A stretch of 64,000 nt of DNA, taken from positions 124,001 through 188,000 of the forward strand of contig CAXXLB010000014.1 of NCBI GenBank assembly GCA_963664675.2. Direction: 5' to 3'. This DNA comes from JASGMR01 sp963664675. Its GTDB lineage: Bacteria; Thermotogota; Thermotogae; Petrotogales; Kosmotogaceae. Positions within the stretch are counted from its first letter, which is position 1. Each line of letters opens with the position of its first letter. Positions 9,504 through 17,299 of this stretch are shown here, piece by piece. Made by a program: the position numbers and the translations under genes. Below the pieces are notes generated by a model, which ran no database searches, was not told the origin of the DNA, and saw only the letters and a program-made list of their open reading frames with translations.

Positions 9504-10217
9504 TCACCAGTTGATCATTTTCCCCAACAATGCCTGTGCTGCGCCATAGGCATTATTAAATGTTTCCATGCTGCTGAACGCAACAACTCTCCCTTTTGTA
9601 GCATTCTCAGCTACCAGGACATCAGGATATGTTCCGATTTCATCGATTTCCGATTCCGAAGAATCCGGAGCATTTCCGGTGGCGTAGGCTACCTTTATGC
9701 TTGAGGGAGCGTTGACAATATTTCTTCCGTTCAAAGCACGAACATTTCCGGTATCGAAATAGTCTCCTAAAGACGTAGGGTAAAACAAAATATTATCGTT
9801 GTATCCCGAGAAAGATACTGTGCCAAAGTTGAAACTTATACCCACACCTTTAATATTCAAAGAGGAAATTAAACTGTTTAAAATATTATTGGAGTTGTTT
9901 CTCGAATCTGCCAATAAGATCAATTTTCCCCCGGAAGACATGTAGGCATTCAACTGTGAAACAGCGTTGGTTCCGAATGAAGTATTTGGTGCCGGAATAA
10001 TAACCGCTTTATCGAATAATGTTTGAGGTTGATAGGTTTCTAAGTTTTCGGTTTTGACCTGATACCCCAGTCCTGAAAGGGTACTGATTAAACCAGTTAT
10101 GGAAAAACCCGTATGTCCTTCATCTATAACGATGTACCTCAGTTGAATTGGGCCACAAGCGGCAAAAATTAAAATTAACACCACAAAAATAGCCAAAATA
10201 ATCGACATTCTTTTCAT
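9504..10217 (-). CDS. Lipoprotein with GATase1-like/DUF4350-type domain
   Basis: N-terminal signal of 15-20 hydrophobic residues ends in the lipobox IFAAC, so the mature protein should be a membrane-anchored lipoprotein. The rest resembles the class I glutamine-amidotransferase-like fold found in DUF4350 and ABC-associated extracytoplasmic proteins: YIVIDEGHTGFSITGLISTL, a GYQVKTENLETYQPQTLFDKAVIIPAPN strand-turn, GGKLILLADSR and GRVVAFSSMETFNN. No catalytic Cys is visible in the domain, so a binding role is more likely than catalysis. Start: the ATG at 10217 is seven bases from AGGAGG; a TTG one codon earlier is possible. Function is unknown. Confidence 0.75.
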   Translation of the reverse strand: MKRMSIILAIFVVLILIFAACGPIQLRYIVIDEGHTGFSITGLISTLSGLGYQVKTENLETYQPQTLFDKAVIIPAPNTSFGTNAVSQLNAYMSSGGKLILLADSRNNSNNILNSLISSLNIKGVGISFNFGTVSFSGYNDNILFYPTSLGDYFDTGNVRALNGRNIVNAPSSIKVAYATGNAPDSSESEIDEIGTYPDVLVAENATKGRVVAFSSMETFNNAYGAAQALLGKMINW

Positions 10218-10287
10218 CAATATACCTCCTTTAATTTGCTTGATAAAATTATATCATTTTGTTCAACCCTGGCAAAGAAAAACAATA

Positions 10288-11433
10288 TCAAAACACATTC
10301 AACGAGATGTTCAGCATTATCACGAAAAAAACACCAAAAAGGGCAGCCATAACTAATTTTACCTTTGCTGCAATTTTTTGTTTCATCATCAGTTCCTGGA
10401 TTTTTTTCGCGGATATTCCAAAGTATGTGACCAGGGTTATTCCAATTATTGGAATGATGAATCCCAGATTGTATAACATCAAATATAAGAAAGCCTGAAA
10501 GCTTTGCTCTGTTCCCTGTACCAAATATACTATAGTTGGCAAATAAATCTGACCAGTGCACATGAACTCCACAAACGATATCAAAAGTCCGGCCGCAAGA
10601 GATGCGAATAATATTGCACTTGACCTTGCGGATTTTCTTATTATCGAATGGGTTTTTTGTTTCAAACCCTTAGACAAACCTAAAATCGGTTGTTTGTTTC
10701 CATAGTTCATTCTGAAAAAATCAACAAGGGAGAATAACATGAGGAAGAATGTTACTCCAGCCATTATCGGATAAAATATTTTTTGAAATAAATTTGAAAT
10801 GCTCTCTAAAAAATCGACCGCCTGTAATAGGCCCATTCCCAAAGCTAAATAGGCTATGAATATTCCCAATGCAAAAAATAATCCAGAAATCAGGATATCT
10901 TTGCTTTCTCTTCCAACGAAGTATAAATAGGATATAAGAAAAAGTAAAACTACAAAGGCACATGGATTAATACCATCTATTAATCCTGCTCCAAGGACTA
11001 CCCAGAATCCGAAATTTTTAAAATTTTCTTCTATTTCGTTTTGGGCGTTTACTTTCGAATTTTCTATTTTTTCAAGCATTGTTTCATATTTTTTCGGGGT
11101 AAAATTCTGTAGTGCTTCCAATAGAGAGTCGTATGAGGCGGTTTCATGAATCAGGTATTTATCGCCAATAAATACGAGAGGTGTCTGCCCCTCGTATTCT
11201 TGAGGTACTTCATAAGCATCCATGTACTTGTATTTGAGTTCCTGATTTTCTTGTTTATCCAAATCGTAATAATTCATTACAACTTCGTCATCAACTTCGA
11301 ATTGAACCATTTCAAGAAGCGTTTTCACCTCAGCACAATTCAAACAAGTATCCACTCCAAAGAAATCAACAACAATTTCAGAAAAGGAAAGTGTAGAAAT
11401 TAGAAGAATGAGTACAAAGATTATTTTTTTCAA
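10288..11433 (-). CDS. Thioredoxin-like + CcdA/DsbD-type membrane thiol transporter
   Basis: Signal peptide (1-18), then an extracytoplasmic thioredoxin-like domain with a CLNC active-site motif near residue 36. A polytopic domain of about six helices from residue 140 on carries DGINPCAFVV and EFMCTGQIYLPT, the paired cysteines typical of CcdA/DsbD. The family moves electrons from cytoplasmic thioredoxin across the membrane to periplasmic thiols. Fusion of the thioredoxin domain upstream of the CcdA part, rather than downstream as in DsbD, is a known bacterial arrangement. The start is TTG at 11433 with GGAGG six bases away. It is the second-last gene of the minus-strand series. Confidence 0.85.
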   Translation of the reverse strand: MKKIIFVLILLISTLSFSEIVVDFFGVDTCLNCAEVKTLLEMVQFEVDDEVVMNYYDLDKQENQELKYKYMDAYEVPQEYEGQTPLVFIGDKYLIHETASYDSLLEALQNFTPKKYETMLEKIENSKVNAQNEIEENFKNFGFWVVLGAGLIDGINPCAFVVLLFLISYLYFVGRESKDILISGLFFALGIFIAYLALGMGLLQAVDFLESISNLFQKIFYPIMAGVTFFLMLFSLVDFFRMNYGNKQPILGLSKGLKQKTHSIIRKSARSSAILFASLAAGLLISFVEFMCTGQIYLPTIVYLVQGTEQSFQAFLYLMLYNLGFIIPIIGITLVTYFGISAKKIQELMMKQKIAAKVKLVMAALFGVFFVIMLNISLNVF

Positions 11434-11457
11434 AATATTCCTCCGCTTTATTTATTT

Positions 11458-12375
11458 TTACTCTGCAGAATCCACATTCATAAAATCTTCCGGCCAGTAA
11501 TCAACCGGACAAATTGAATCGGAAAGAACAGTCTTATCCGAAATATTGTTGGTCCCCGCTGCTACACCGGTGAATTTACTTGAGCTGCAACCACAAGCAC
11601 CGCAATCGGGTATTGAAAGGATAATATCTCTTTTAACATTTTCTGAAAACGTATTTTCAGAAATAGTCAGTTTGCCTTCTCCTGTCAGCCCAATCGCTTC
11701 ATCAAAACTATGAATAAAATTATTTCCCAGAATTATGAATTGTCCTTCCCTTGCCACCCATATTGCATTATTATTAGATATGAAGCTGGAATCTTTAATA
11801 TTTGCAAAACCACTGAAAGAAAAATACAAACCATAATTACATTGTTTAAAGGATGAATTTGAAATGTTCAAATCGCTTTTCCCATAAACCATGATTCCTG
11901 TTGTTTTTTTAACGGCGCTTTCGTAATCGTCCGAATTTTCCAAAGTGTAAAAATAACAATTGTTAAAATCTATTTCGCCTGAAGAAATTAAAACTCCATA
12001 TTTTTTTATCATTATTTTCACATTTTCTATAACTCCGACTCCTTTGGTAATTTGTAAAGAGATTTTTTCGGCCTTTAAGGTCAGATTTTTTATAACGAAA
12101 TCTTTAGCTTTATAGACGTTGAAAGTAGGTTTTTCTTCAGTATTGTTGATTATTGTATTTTCAACATTTTCTCCGACTATTTCGATGGATTTTCTTAAAT
12201 CTAATTTTTCGTTGTATGTCCCTTCTTTTATAAAAACAGTATCGCCATCAACGGCAACATCTACAGCTTCTTTTATTGTTGGGTATTCACCCTCACCGGT
12301 TCCAACGGTTAATGTAGTTGAAAATGATATTGCCGCTAATAAAATCAAAAAAATAGTGAATAAAAAATTTTTCAT
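11458..12375 (-). CDS. Secreted right-handed beta-helix protein
   Basis: A signal peptide (MKNFLFTIFLILLAAISFS) is followed by a pectinesterase/DUF1565-like start, LTVGTGEGEYPTIKEAVDVAVDGDTVFIKEGTYNEKL. Then come repeated beta-helix coils of the form NCYFYT, NSSFKQC, DSSFISNN, NNFIHSF, ENTFSEN. Such proteins bind or cleave polysaccharide, but no catalytic Asp triad of pectate lyases or esterases is obvious. A Cys-rich patch, CGACGCSS, sits near the C-terminus. The ATG at 12375 has AGGAGG nine bases away; the longer frame to 12420 has no ribosome binding site and would bury the signal peptide. The role is probably envelope-related. Confidence 0.75.
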   Translation of the reverse strand: MKNFLFTIFLILLAAISFSTTLTVGTGEGEYPTIKEAVDVAVDGDTVFIKEGTYNEKLDLRKSIEIVGENVENTIINNTEEKPTFNVYKAKDFVIKNLTLKAEKISLQITKGVGVIENVKIMIKKYGVLISSGEIDFNNCYFYTLENSDDYESAVKKTTGIMVYGKSDLNISNSSFKQCNYGLYFSFSGFANIKDSSFISNNNAIWVAREGQFIILGNNFIHSFDEAIGLTGEGKLTISENTFSENVKRDIILSIPDCGACGCSSSKFTGVAAGTNNISDKTVLSDSICPVDYWPEDFMNVDSAE

Positions 12376-12400
12376 TTGTAAAAACCTCCTGTAATAATCA

Positions 12401-13009
12401 TTAAAAATTAATTTTATCAATGAAATCTGTTAAAGCTTTTAAATCAGGGTCAAATATTCTCTCATTGTGAAGTATTTCTTCGGAATCCATATACATTCCA
12501 AAGAACTTTTTTATACGATCAGTGTTTTTCTCAATGACAGAACCCTTTAAACTCACTCCGAAAAATATTCCTTTAGAAATAGAGTATGAATACATTGCAG
12601 CGTTCAAAGTATAATCCGTTTCCGCATCGAGCGATCTTCCCACAGGTCCTGCAGCTACATCCAGATTAACTCCAAGAGTGACATTTGTATTTTGTGAAAA
12701 ATTCTTAAAAGCGGAATCATTCATTACGAGTAAAACTAAACCAGTTTTTGAGACTCCGAACTGAAATCCGCCGCTGATACCTTTTAAAGTTAAAAAAAGC
12801 GGGCCATACCATATGTTGTCATCATCTTTTCTCAATAAAATTCCTTCACCATAGTTACCGCCTACAAAAAAGCCTGCCTTAACCAAGTTGGGATAAATGA
12901 CGATCCCTTTAGCTTTTTTCAGGATATTTTTAAACATTACTTTATCGGGTATATCGGATAATTCCTTTAAAACATCGAGCGACTCTTTAAAAATATAATC
13001 CATATCCAA
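12401..13009 (-). CDS. SYLF (Ysc84) domain protein without signal peptide
   Basis: Most of the protein is a SYLF/Ysc84 lipid-binding domain: LKKAKGIVIYPNLVKAGFFVGGNYGEGILLRK, WYGPLFLTLKGISGGFQFGVSKTGLVLLVMN, NTNVTLGVNLDVAAGPVGRSLDAETDYTLNAAMYSYSISKG. It is a close paralogue of the gene immediately upstream (13012-13701). Unlike that copy it starts straight at the domain (MDMDYIFKESLDVLKEL), with no signal sequence. The start is TTG at 13009 or ATG at 13003, two bases or so after the upstream stop and without its own strong ribosome binding site, so translation probably depends on reinitiation. Localisation is therefore uncertain. The bacterial function of SYLF proteins is poorly known. Confidence 0.8.
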   Translation of the reverse strand: MDMDYIFKESLDVLKELSDIPDKVMFKNILKKAKGIVIYPNLVKAGFFVGGNYGEGILLRKDDDNIWYGPLFLTLKGISGGFQFGVSKTGLVLLVMNDSAFKNFSQNTNVTLGVNLDVAAGPVGRSLDAETDYTLNAAMYSYSISKGIFFGVSLKGSVIEKNTDRIKKFFGMYMDSEEILHNERIFDPDLKALTDFIDKINF

Positions 13010-13011
13010 TA

Positions 13012-13701
13012 TTATTTGCTTTCCAGATATTCTTCAACTGTCTTATCTATATAATCCGTGATTGAAACAACTTCCATACCTGTTGCCTGAATATTATAAA
13101 TAATATTCTGTGGTTCCTGCAGTTGACCATAGTATTGAATTGTAGCATCATTGAATTGTTCTATAACTGATCCTTCGATTGAAAGCCCCGCATATGCTCC
13201 CTTTGAAATTGAATATGAATAAATCGATGCATCCAGAGTATAATCCGTTTCAGCACTGAAGGACCTCCCCAGAGGACCGGCCGCAATTCCGGCGTTTCCT
13301 CCTAAAGTTACATTATTGTTCTGAGTGAAATTGTTAAATGCGCTTTCGTTCATTAAAACAAGAATTAGACCGGTTTTAGAAATACCAACCTGGAATCCCA
13401 CGCTGACACCTGTCATTTTCAAAAATAATGGGCCGTACCATACATTATTTGAATCTTTTCTCAGCAGGAAACCTTCACCATAACTTCCACCGATAACCAG
13501 TCCGGCCTTTATCATACTTGGATATATCACTACTCCCTTTGCCTTGCTCAATATTTCCTTAAAAACAACTCCGTCAGGAGCCTCTGTTATCTGTTGCAAG
13601 ACGTCGAGTGAATCCGCAAACATGGTATCGAAGTTCACCGTTTTAGAAAAAGAAAAAATTCCGATAAAAATCATAAATAGAATAAGTAATATTTTTTTCA
13701 T
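13012..13701 (-). CDS. Secreted SYLF (Ysc84) domain protein
   Basis: A signal peptide (MKKILLILFMIFIGIFSFS) precedes a SYLF domain at about residues 25-210 with SKAKGVVIYPSMIKAGLVIGGSYGEGFLLRK and GISKTGLILVLMNESAF. SYLF domains bind phosphoinositides in eukaryotes and are found in exported bacterial proteins of unknown role. Good ribosome binding site (GGAGGTGTATTT before ATG). It is the upstream member of a tandem duplicate pair. Codon use and length do not differ from its neighbours. Envelope lipid binding is inferred only from the family. Confidence 0.82.
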   Translation of the reverse strand: MKKILLILFMIFIGIFSFSKTVNFDTMFADSLDVLQQITEAPDGVVFKEILSKAKGVVIYPSMIKAGLVIGGSYGEGFLLRKDSNNVWYGPLFLKMTGVSVGFQVGISKTGLILVLMNESAFNNFTQNNNVTLGGNAGIAAGPLGRSFSAETDYTLDASIYSYSISKGAYAGLSIEGSVIEQFNDATIQYYGQLQEPQNIIYNIQATGMEVVSITDYIDKTVEEYLESK

Positions 13702-13716
13702 AAATACACCTCCAAA

Positions 13717-14925
13717 TTAGGATTGTAATTTGTTGATTATATCATTAACAGCCATAAAAGCTGTAGAAAAAGCTGCTTGAATATTGTAACCTCCTGTTTT
13801 GCCATCTATATCAATTATTTCACCTGAAAAATACAATCCCGAAACTTTTTTTGACTCCATAGAATAACTTTTGATATCATTTCTGGAAACTCCACCTCTG
13901 GTTACCATAGCTCTAATAAATGATTTGCCTTTAACTGAAAAATCCATTTTAGAAATTTTATCGAATACACTTTTTCTTTCTTTTATTGGCAAAGACTTCC
14001 ATTTTTCCTTCGAATATTGTTTTAACAGCTTGTTTATAAATCTTTTTGGCAAATCAGTTTTCTTCGCAATGACGTTTGTAACTGATGATTCGCCATTTTT
14101 TGAATCGTTTTCTATATTATAATATTTTTTTTCTGTAAATGATATAGAAATTTCATCATTTTTATCGGCATATCTTGAGAAATCTAAAACAGCCGGACCC
14201 GACAAGTTTTCATGTGTGAAGAGTAAATCCCCCTCACAGTAAATTTTTTTATTTTTTTTCAAAGATATTCTGATATTATTTATTGAAATTCCGCTTAAAT
14301 CGCCAAAAATATAATTTTTAACCGTTAACGGGCAGAGAGCGGGAACGGGTTTTACAATACGGTGCCCCAGCATTTCTGCCAATTTATATCCCGAACCGTC
14401 TGATCCGGTAAATGAATAACTTTGACCACCAGTCGCCATAATAATTTTTTTTGATAAAAATATTTTTGTTCCGGTTATTATTTTAAAATCATTTTTCTTT
14501 TCTATTTCTTTTATTTCAGTGTCACATCTGATAAATACGTTATTTTTTTCACATTTTTTTATAAGAATATTTACTAATCCTTTAGCTGAAAAATTTTCAG
14601 GGAACAGTTTTCCATTTTTATCCGAATAAAAACTCACACCCTCTTTTGAGAAAAAAGAGAGCAAATCGTCATTTGAAAATTTATAAATAGCTCTTTTTAA
14701 AAAGTTGACACTTTCGTAATAGTTTTGAAGCAGATCCTGAATTTTACCATTATGTGTTATATTACATTTTCCGGACCCGGAGATCGAAAATTTTTTCCCA
14801 AGAATGTTATTGTGATCTATTATCAGAACTTTCAGTTTTTTTTCTGATAAAAGGCTGGCGGAAAAAAGGCCTGCGGCACCGCCGCCTATAATAGCAACGT
14901 CAAAAATCAATGATCTTCCATCCAT
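13717..14925 (-). CDS. HI0933/YhiN-family FAD-dependent oxidoreductase
   Basis: Flavoprotein of the HI0933-like (BaiN/YhiN) family. The N-terminal dinucleotide-binding motif is FDVAIIGGGAAGLFSASLLSE. GKKFSISGSGKCNITH, the family fingerprint, follows at about residues 45-60, then MATGGQSYSFTGSDGSGY and GLYFSGEIIDIDGKTGGYNIQAAFSTAFMA near the C-terminus. The reaction in this organism is unknown; some relatives reduce bile-acid intermediates. The ATG at 14925 overlaps the end of the upstream transporter gene by 19 bases. The longer frame to 14967 adds residues not typical of the family. Confidence 0.87.
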   Translation of the reverse strand: MDGRSLIFDVAIIGGGAAGLFSASLLSEKKLKVLIIDHNNILGKKFSISGSGKCNITHNGKIQDLLQNYYESVNFLKRAIYKFSNDDLLSFFSKEGVSFYSDKNGKLFPENFSAKGLVNILIKKCEKNNVFIRCDTEIKEIEKKNDFKIITGTKIFLSKKIIMATGGQSYSFTGSDGSGYKLAEMLGHRIVKPVPALCPLTVKNYIFGDLSGISINNIRISLKKNKKIYCEGDLLFTHENLSGPAVLDFSRYADKNDEISISFTEKKYYNIENDSKNGESSVTNVIAKKTDLPKRFINKLLKQYSKEKWKSLPIKERKSVFDKISKMDFSVKGKSFIRAMVTRGGVSRNDIKSYSMESKKVSGLYFSGEIIDIDGKTGGYNIQAAFSTAFMAVNDIINKLQS

Positions 14926-16313
14926 GGACCTAAAAAGTGTTCCCATATTCTCTTTATTACAAGGCATGCTGGAACCGCTATAAATGAGCCGGCAAAACCA
15001 AATAACTGACTCATTAAAACCATCATAATGATTATGAAAAATGGATTCACTTTATTCAATCCCTGAGAGATTTTTAGAAATAGAATGAACGCGAATGCGT
15101 GGAGGATTATTATTATTATTACCAATATGATAAAATCAAACCAGCTTTTTGAATAGAGAGCCAGAAGTAAAACCGGTACAACCTCAAAGGCTACGCCGAT
15201 AACGGGAATAAGATTAGTTATGGCAGCCCAAAATCCAACTAATAATGCGAACGGCAAACCGAGTAATTCAAATGAAATACCCATTGAAAAACCGACAATT
15301 AAGGCACAGATAATTATGGAAATCAGATATCTTTCCAAACTGATGTATGTGTCTTTCAAAAATGGAATGGCTTCATTTCTGCATTTTTTGGGATATAACA
15401 GAGGAATGAATTTTTTGAAACCACCAAAGTAATAACTGAGGTAAATTGCTCCAAGTATTATGAAGAATACAATATAGACGGTAGTTCCAAGAAAGTTAGG
15501 TATTTTCTCCAACCAGTGCGGAATATTGGTCTTAACGAAGTTTTTTAATTGATTCAAAATGTCTTTTATTGTTTTCATCATCTGCTCTTTTCTTTCGTTG
15601 CTGATAGAAGATGGAATGAAATATTCCGCAGCATCTTTCCATAGTTCTTTTGAGTTGGTACTCAATGCGCTTCCATAGATCTTCGATGAAATATAAGCAG
15701 AATTTTCAGAAGACAGATATTTATCTGTGATTTTTTCTACGGCTTCAAGCGAATAATTTCCTTCATTTTCTGGGTAAATTATGACAATATTATTTTGAGG
15801 ATAATTTTGAAGTATATTATCAAGTGTCCCTTTTTCATCATCATGAAAATCCAGTTTTGAATAATAGTCTTTCAGATCGCTTTCCAACAACCCAATGTTA
15901 CTTTTTTCAGAATCACTGAGATTTTTAACAAAATAATCTTCCGATAACACTTTTGAAATATTATTGTTTATTTCAAATGATGTGATGTTATTATTTTGAT
16001 CGGTGGGGAAAAAATCCATGGAAAGATTGTACAAATTGGTAGCTTCCCTGAAAATTACAGGGATAAGAAAAAAGATAACAAGGCTGATAATTACAATGAT
16101 AATTGCAAATGCGATTGAAATTGAAAATCCTTTACGAATTTTTAATCTTTCCGAAAGAAATCTGTTCCATGGTTCAAGGAGTAAAACAATACCGATGATG
16201 CCAAAAGAAATTATTGCGATCGACGCAGAAGAGAATCCCATTATGATAAAGATTCCCAGATAAAAAAATGTAAATAGTGCTGCTATATTTCTTGAAGTTA
16301 ATTTTTTAAACAT
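14907..16313 (-). CDS. AI-2E (PerM/YdiK) family transporter with long external insert
   Basis: Polytopic membrane protein of the AI-2E exporter / DUF20 superfamily. N-terminal helices lie at about residues 10-85, including the PWNRFLSERL turn. The C-terminal helices carry YLISIIICALIVGFSMG, GFWAAITNLIPVIGVAFEVVPVLLLALYSK and FGFAGSFIAVPACLVIKRI, the conserved core. At 468 residues it is about 100 longer than usual. The excess is a hydrophilic, Asn/Asp/Ser-rich segment between residues about 95 and 250 that should lie outside the membrane. Some members export AI-2, others act as sodium/proton antiporters; nothing here decides. CAAGGAGT precedes the ATG. Confidence 0.85.
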   Translation of the reverse strand: MFKKLTSRNIAALFTFFYLGIFIIMGFSSASIAIISFGIIGIVLLLEPWNRFLSERLKIRKGFSISIAFAIIIVIISLVIFFLIPVIFREATNLYNLSMDFFPTDQNNNITSFEINNNISKVLSEDYFVKNLSDSEKSNIGLLESDLKDYYSKLDFHDDEKGTLDNILQNYPQNNIVIIYPENEGNYSLEAVEKITDKYLSSENSAYISSKIYGSALSTNSKELWKDAAEYFIPSSISNERKEQMMKTIKDILNQLKNFVKTNIPHWLEKIPNFLGTTVYIVFFIILGAIYLSYYFGGFKKFIPLLYPKKCRNEAIPFLKDTYISLERYLISIIICALIVGFSMGISFELLGLPFALLVGFWAAITNLIPVIGVAFEVVPVLLLALYSKSWFDFIILVIIIIILHAFAFILFLKISQGLNKVNPFFIIIMMVLMSQLFGFAGSFIAVPACLVIKRIWEHFLGPWMEDH

Positions 16314-16316
16314 AAT

Positions 16317-17297
16317 TTACTCCTTGAATGGTAATTTAAAAAGATTTTTTATAATTTCTAAATCTTCAGATATCCCAAGTGTGATGATCAATCTTATTCT
16401 TGCCTTCTGTGATGAAAGTTCCTGAGCAAAAACTGCTCCCGCTTCCTGAAGCTCTTTCCCCCCGCCCGTATATCCGTATATACCGAGCACTCTACCTTTC
16501 CAGCATCTTGAAGTTATTACAACAGGTATATTTTTTTCTTTGATTATTCTGATAATCCTTTCTGAAACTGCAGGTGGAACATTTCCTCTTCCAAAAGATT
16601 CAAGAACGATACCGCTGTAATTTTTTTTGCCTACATAATCGATTATATCTCCATTGTCTCCGGTAAAAGTTTTTATCAGAACGACATTGGATTGAATTTT
16701 TTCAGGGGAAAGTGTACATCTCAGAATAGATTTTCTAAAAAACAAAACGGCATCTTCGTCTACTATCCCTAATGGTCCATGACCCGGCGAATCAAAGGTG
16801 GCTACATTACTGGTGTAAGTCTTTGTAACTTCTCTTGCAGCATGAATTTCATCATTTAAACACACCAGCACACCTTGATTTTTACTGTATTTATTCAAAA
16901 CAACTCTGACAGAGGAAAAAATGTTTCTTGGGCCATCGGAACCAATTTCATCACTATTTCTCATTGCGGCTGTAATTACAACCGGTTTATATGTATCCAA
17001 AACGAGATCTAAAAAATATGCTGTTTCTTCCAGTGTATCCGTGCCGTGAGTTACCACAATTCCCTCAATGTCTTCCTTCAGTTTTTCTTTTAATAATTTT
17101 GATAGTTCCCACATTAATTCCGGAGTCATTTGAGGACTTGGAATATTGCTGAATTCTATATGTTCAATTTCAGCAATTCTCCTCAATTCATTGAATGAAA
17201 GCAAATCAACACTGTCTTTAATTATTGAGGCATGTGATTCAGGATCTGTAATCATTCCAATTGTTCCGCCGGTTGTTACCACCAATACTTTCTTCAT
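16317..17297 (-). CDS. ansA: Type I L-asparaginase
   Basis: Hydrolyses L-asparagine to aspartate and ammonia. The two catalytic threonines are in TTGGTIG (T12) and VVTHGTDTLEE (T86, followed by D87). VVITAAMRNSDEIGSDGPRN is the conserved dimer/active-site loop. No signal peptide, so the enzyme is cytoplasmic. At 326 residues it is of normal length. It lies two bases after the radical SAM gene and three before the transporter gene, so the three are co-transcribed. Archaeal GatD homologues are the nearest alternative, but no GatD N-terminal tudor domain is present. Confidence 0.9.
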   Translation of the reverse strand: MKKVLVVTTGGTIGMITDPESHASIIKDSVDLLSFNELRRIAEIEHIEFSNIPSPQMTPELMWELSKLLKEKLKEDIEGIVVTHGTDTLEETAYFLDLVLDTYKPVVITAAMRNSDEIGSDGPRNIFSSVRVVLNKYSKNQGVLVCLNDEIHAAREVTKTYTSNVATFDSPGHGPLGIVDEDAVLFFRKSILRCTLSPEKIQSNVVLIKTFTGDNGDIIDYVGKKNYSGIVLESFGRGNVPPAVSERIIRIIKEKNIPVVITSRCWKGRVLGIYGYTGGGKELQEAGAVFAQELSSQKARIRLIITLGISEDLEIIKNLFKLPFKE

Positions 17298-17299
17298 AA

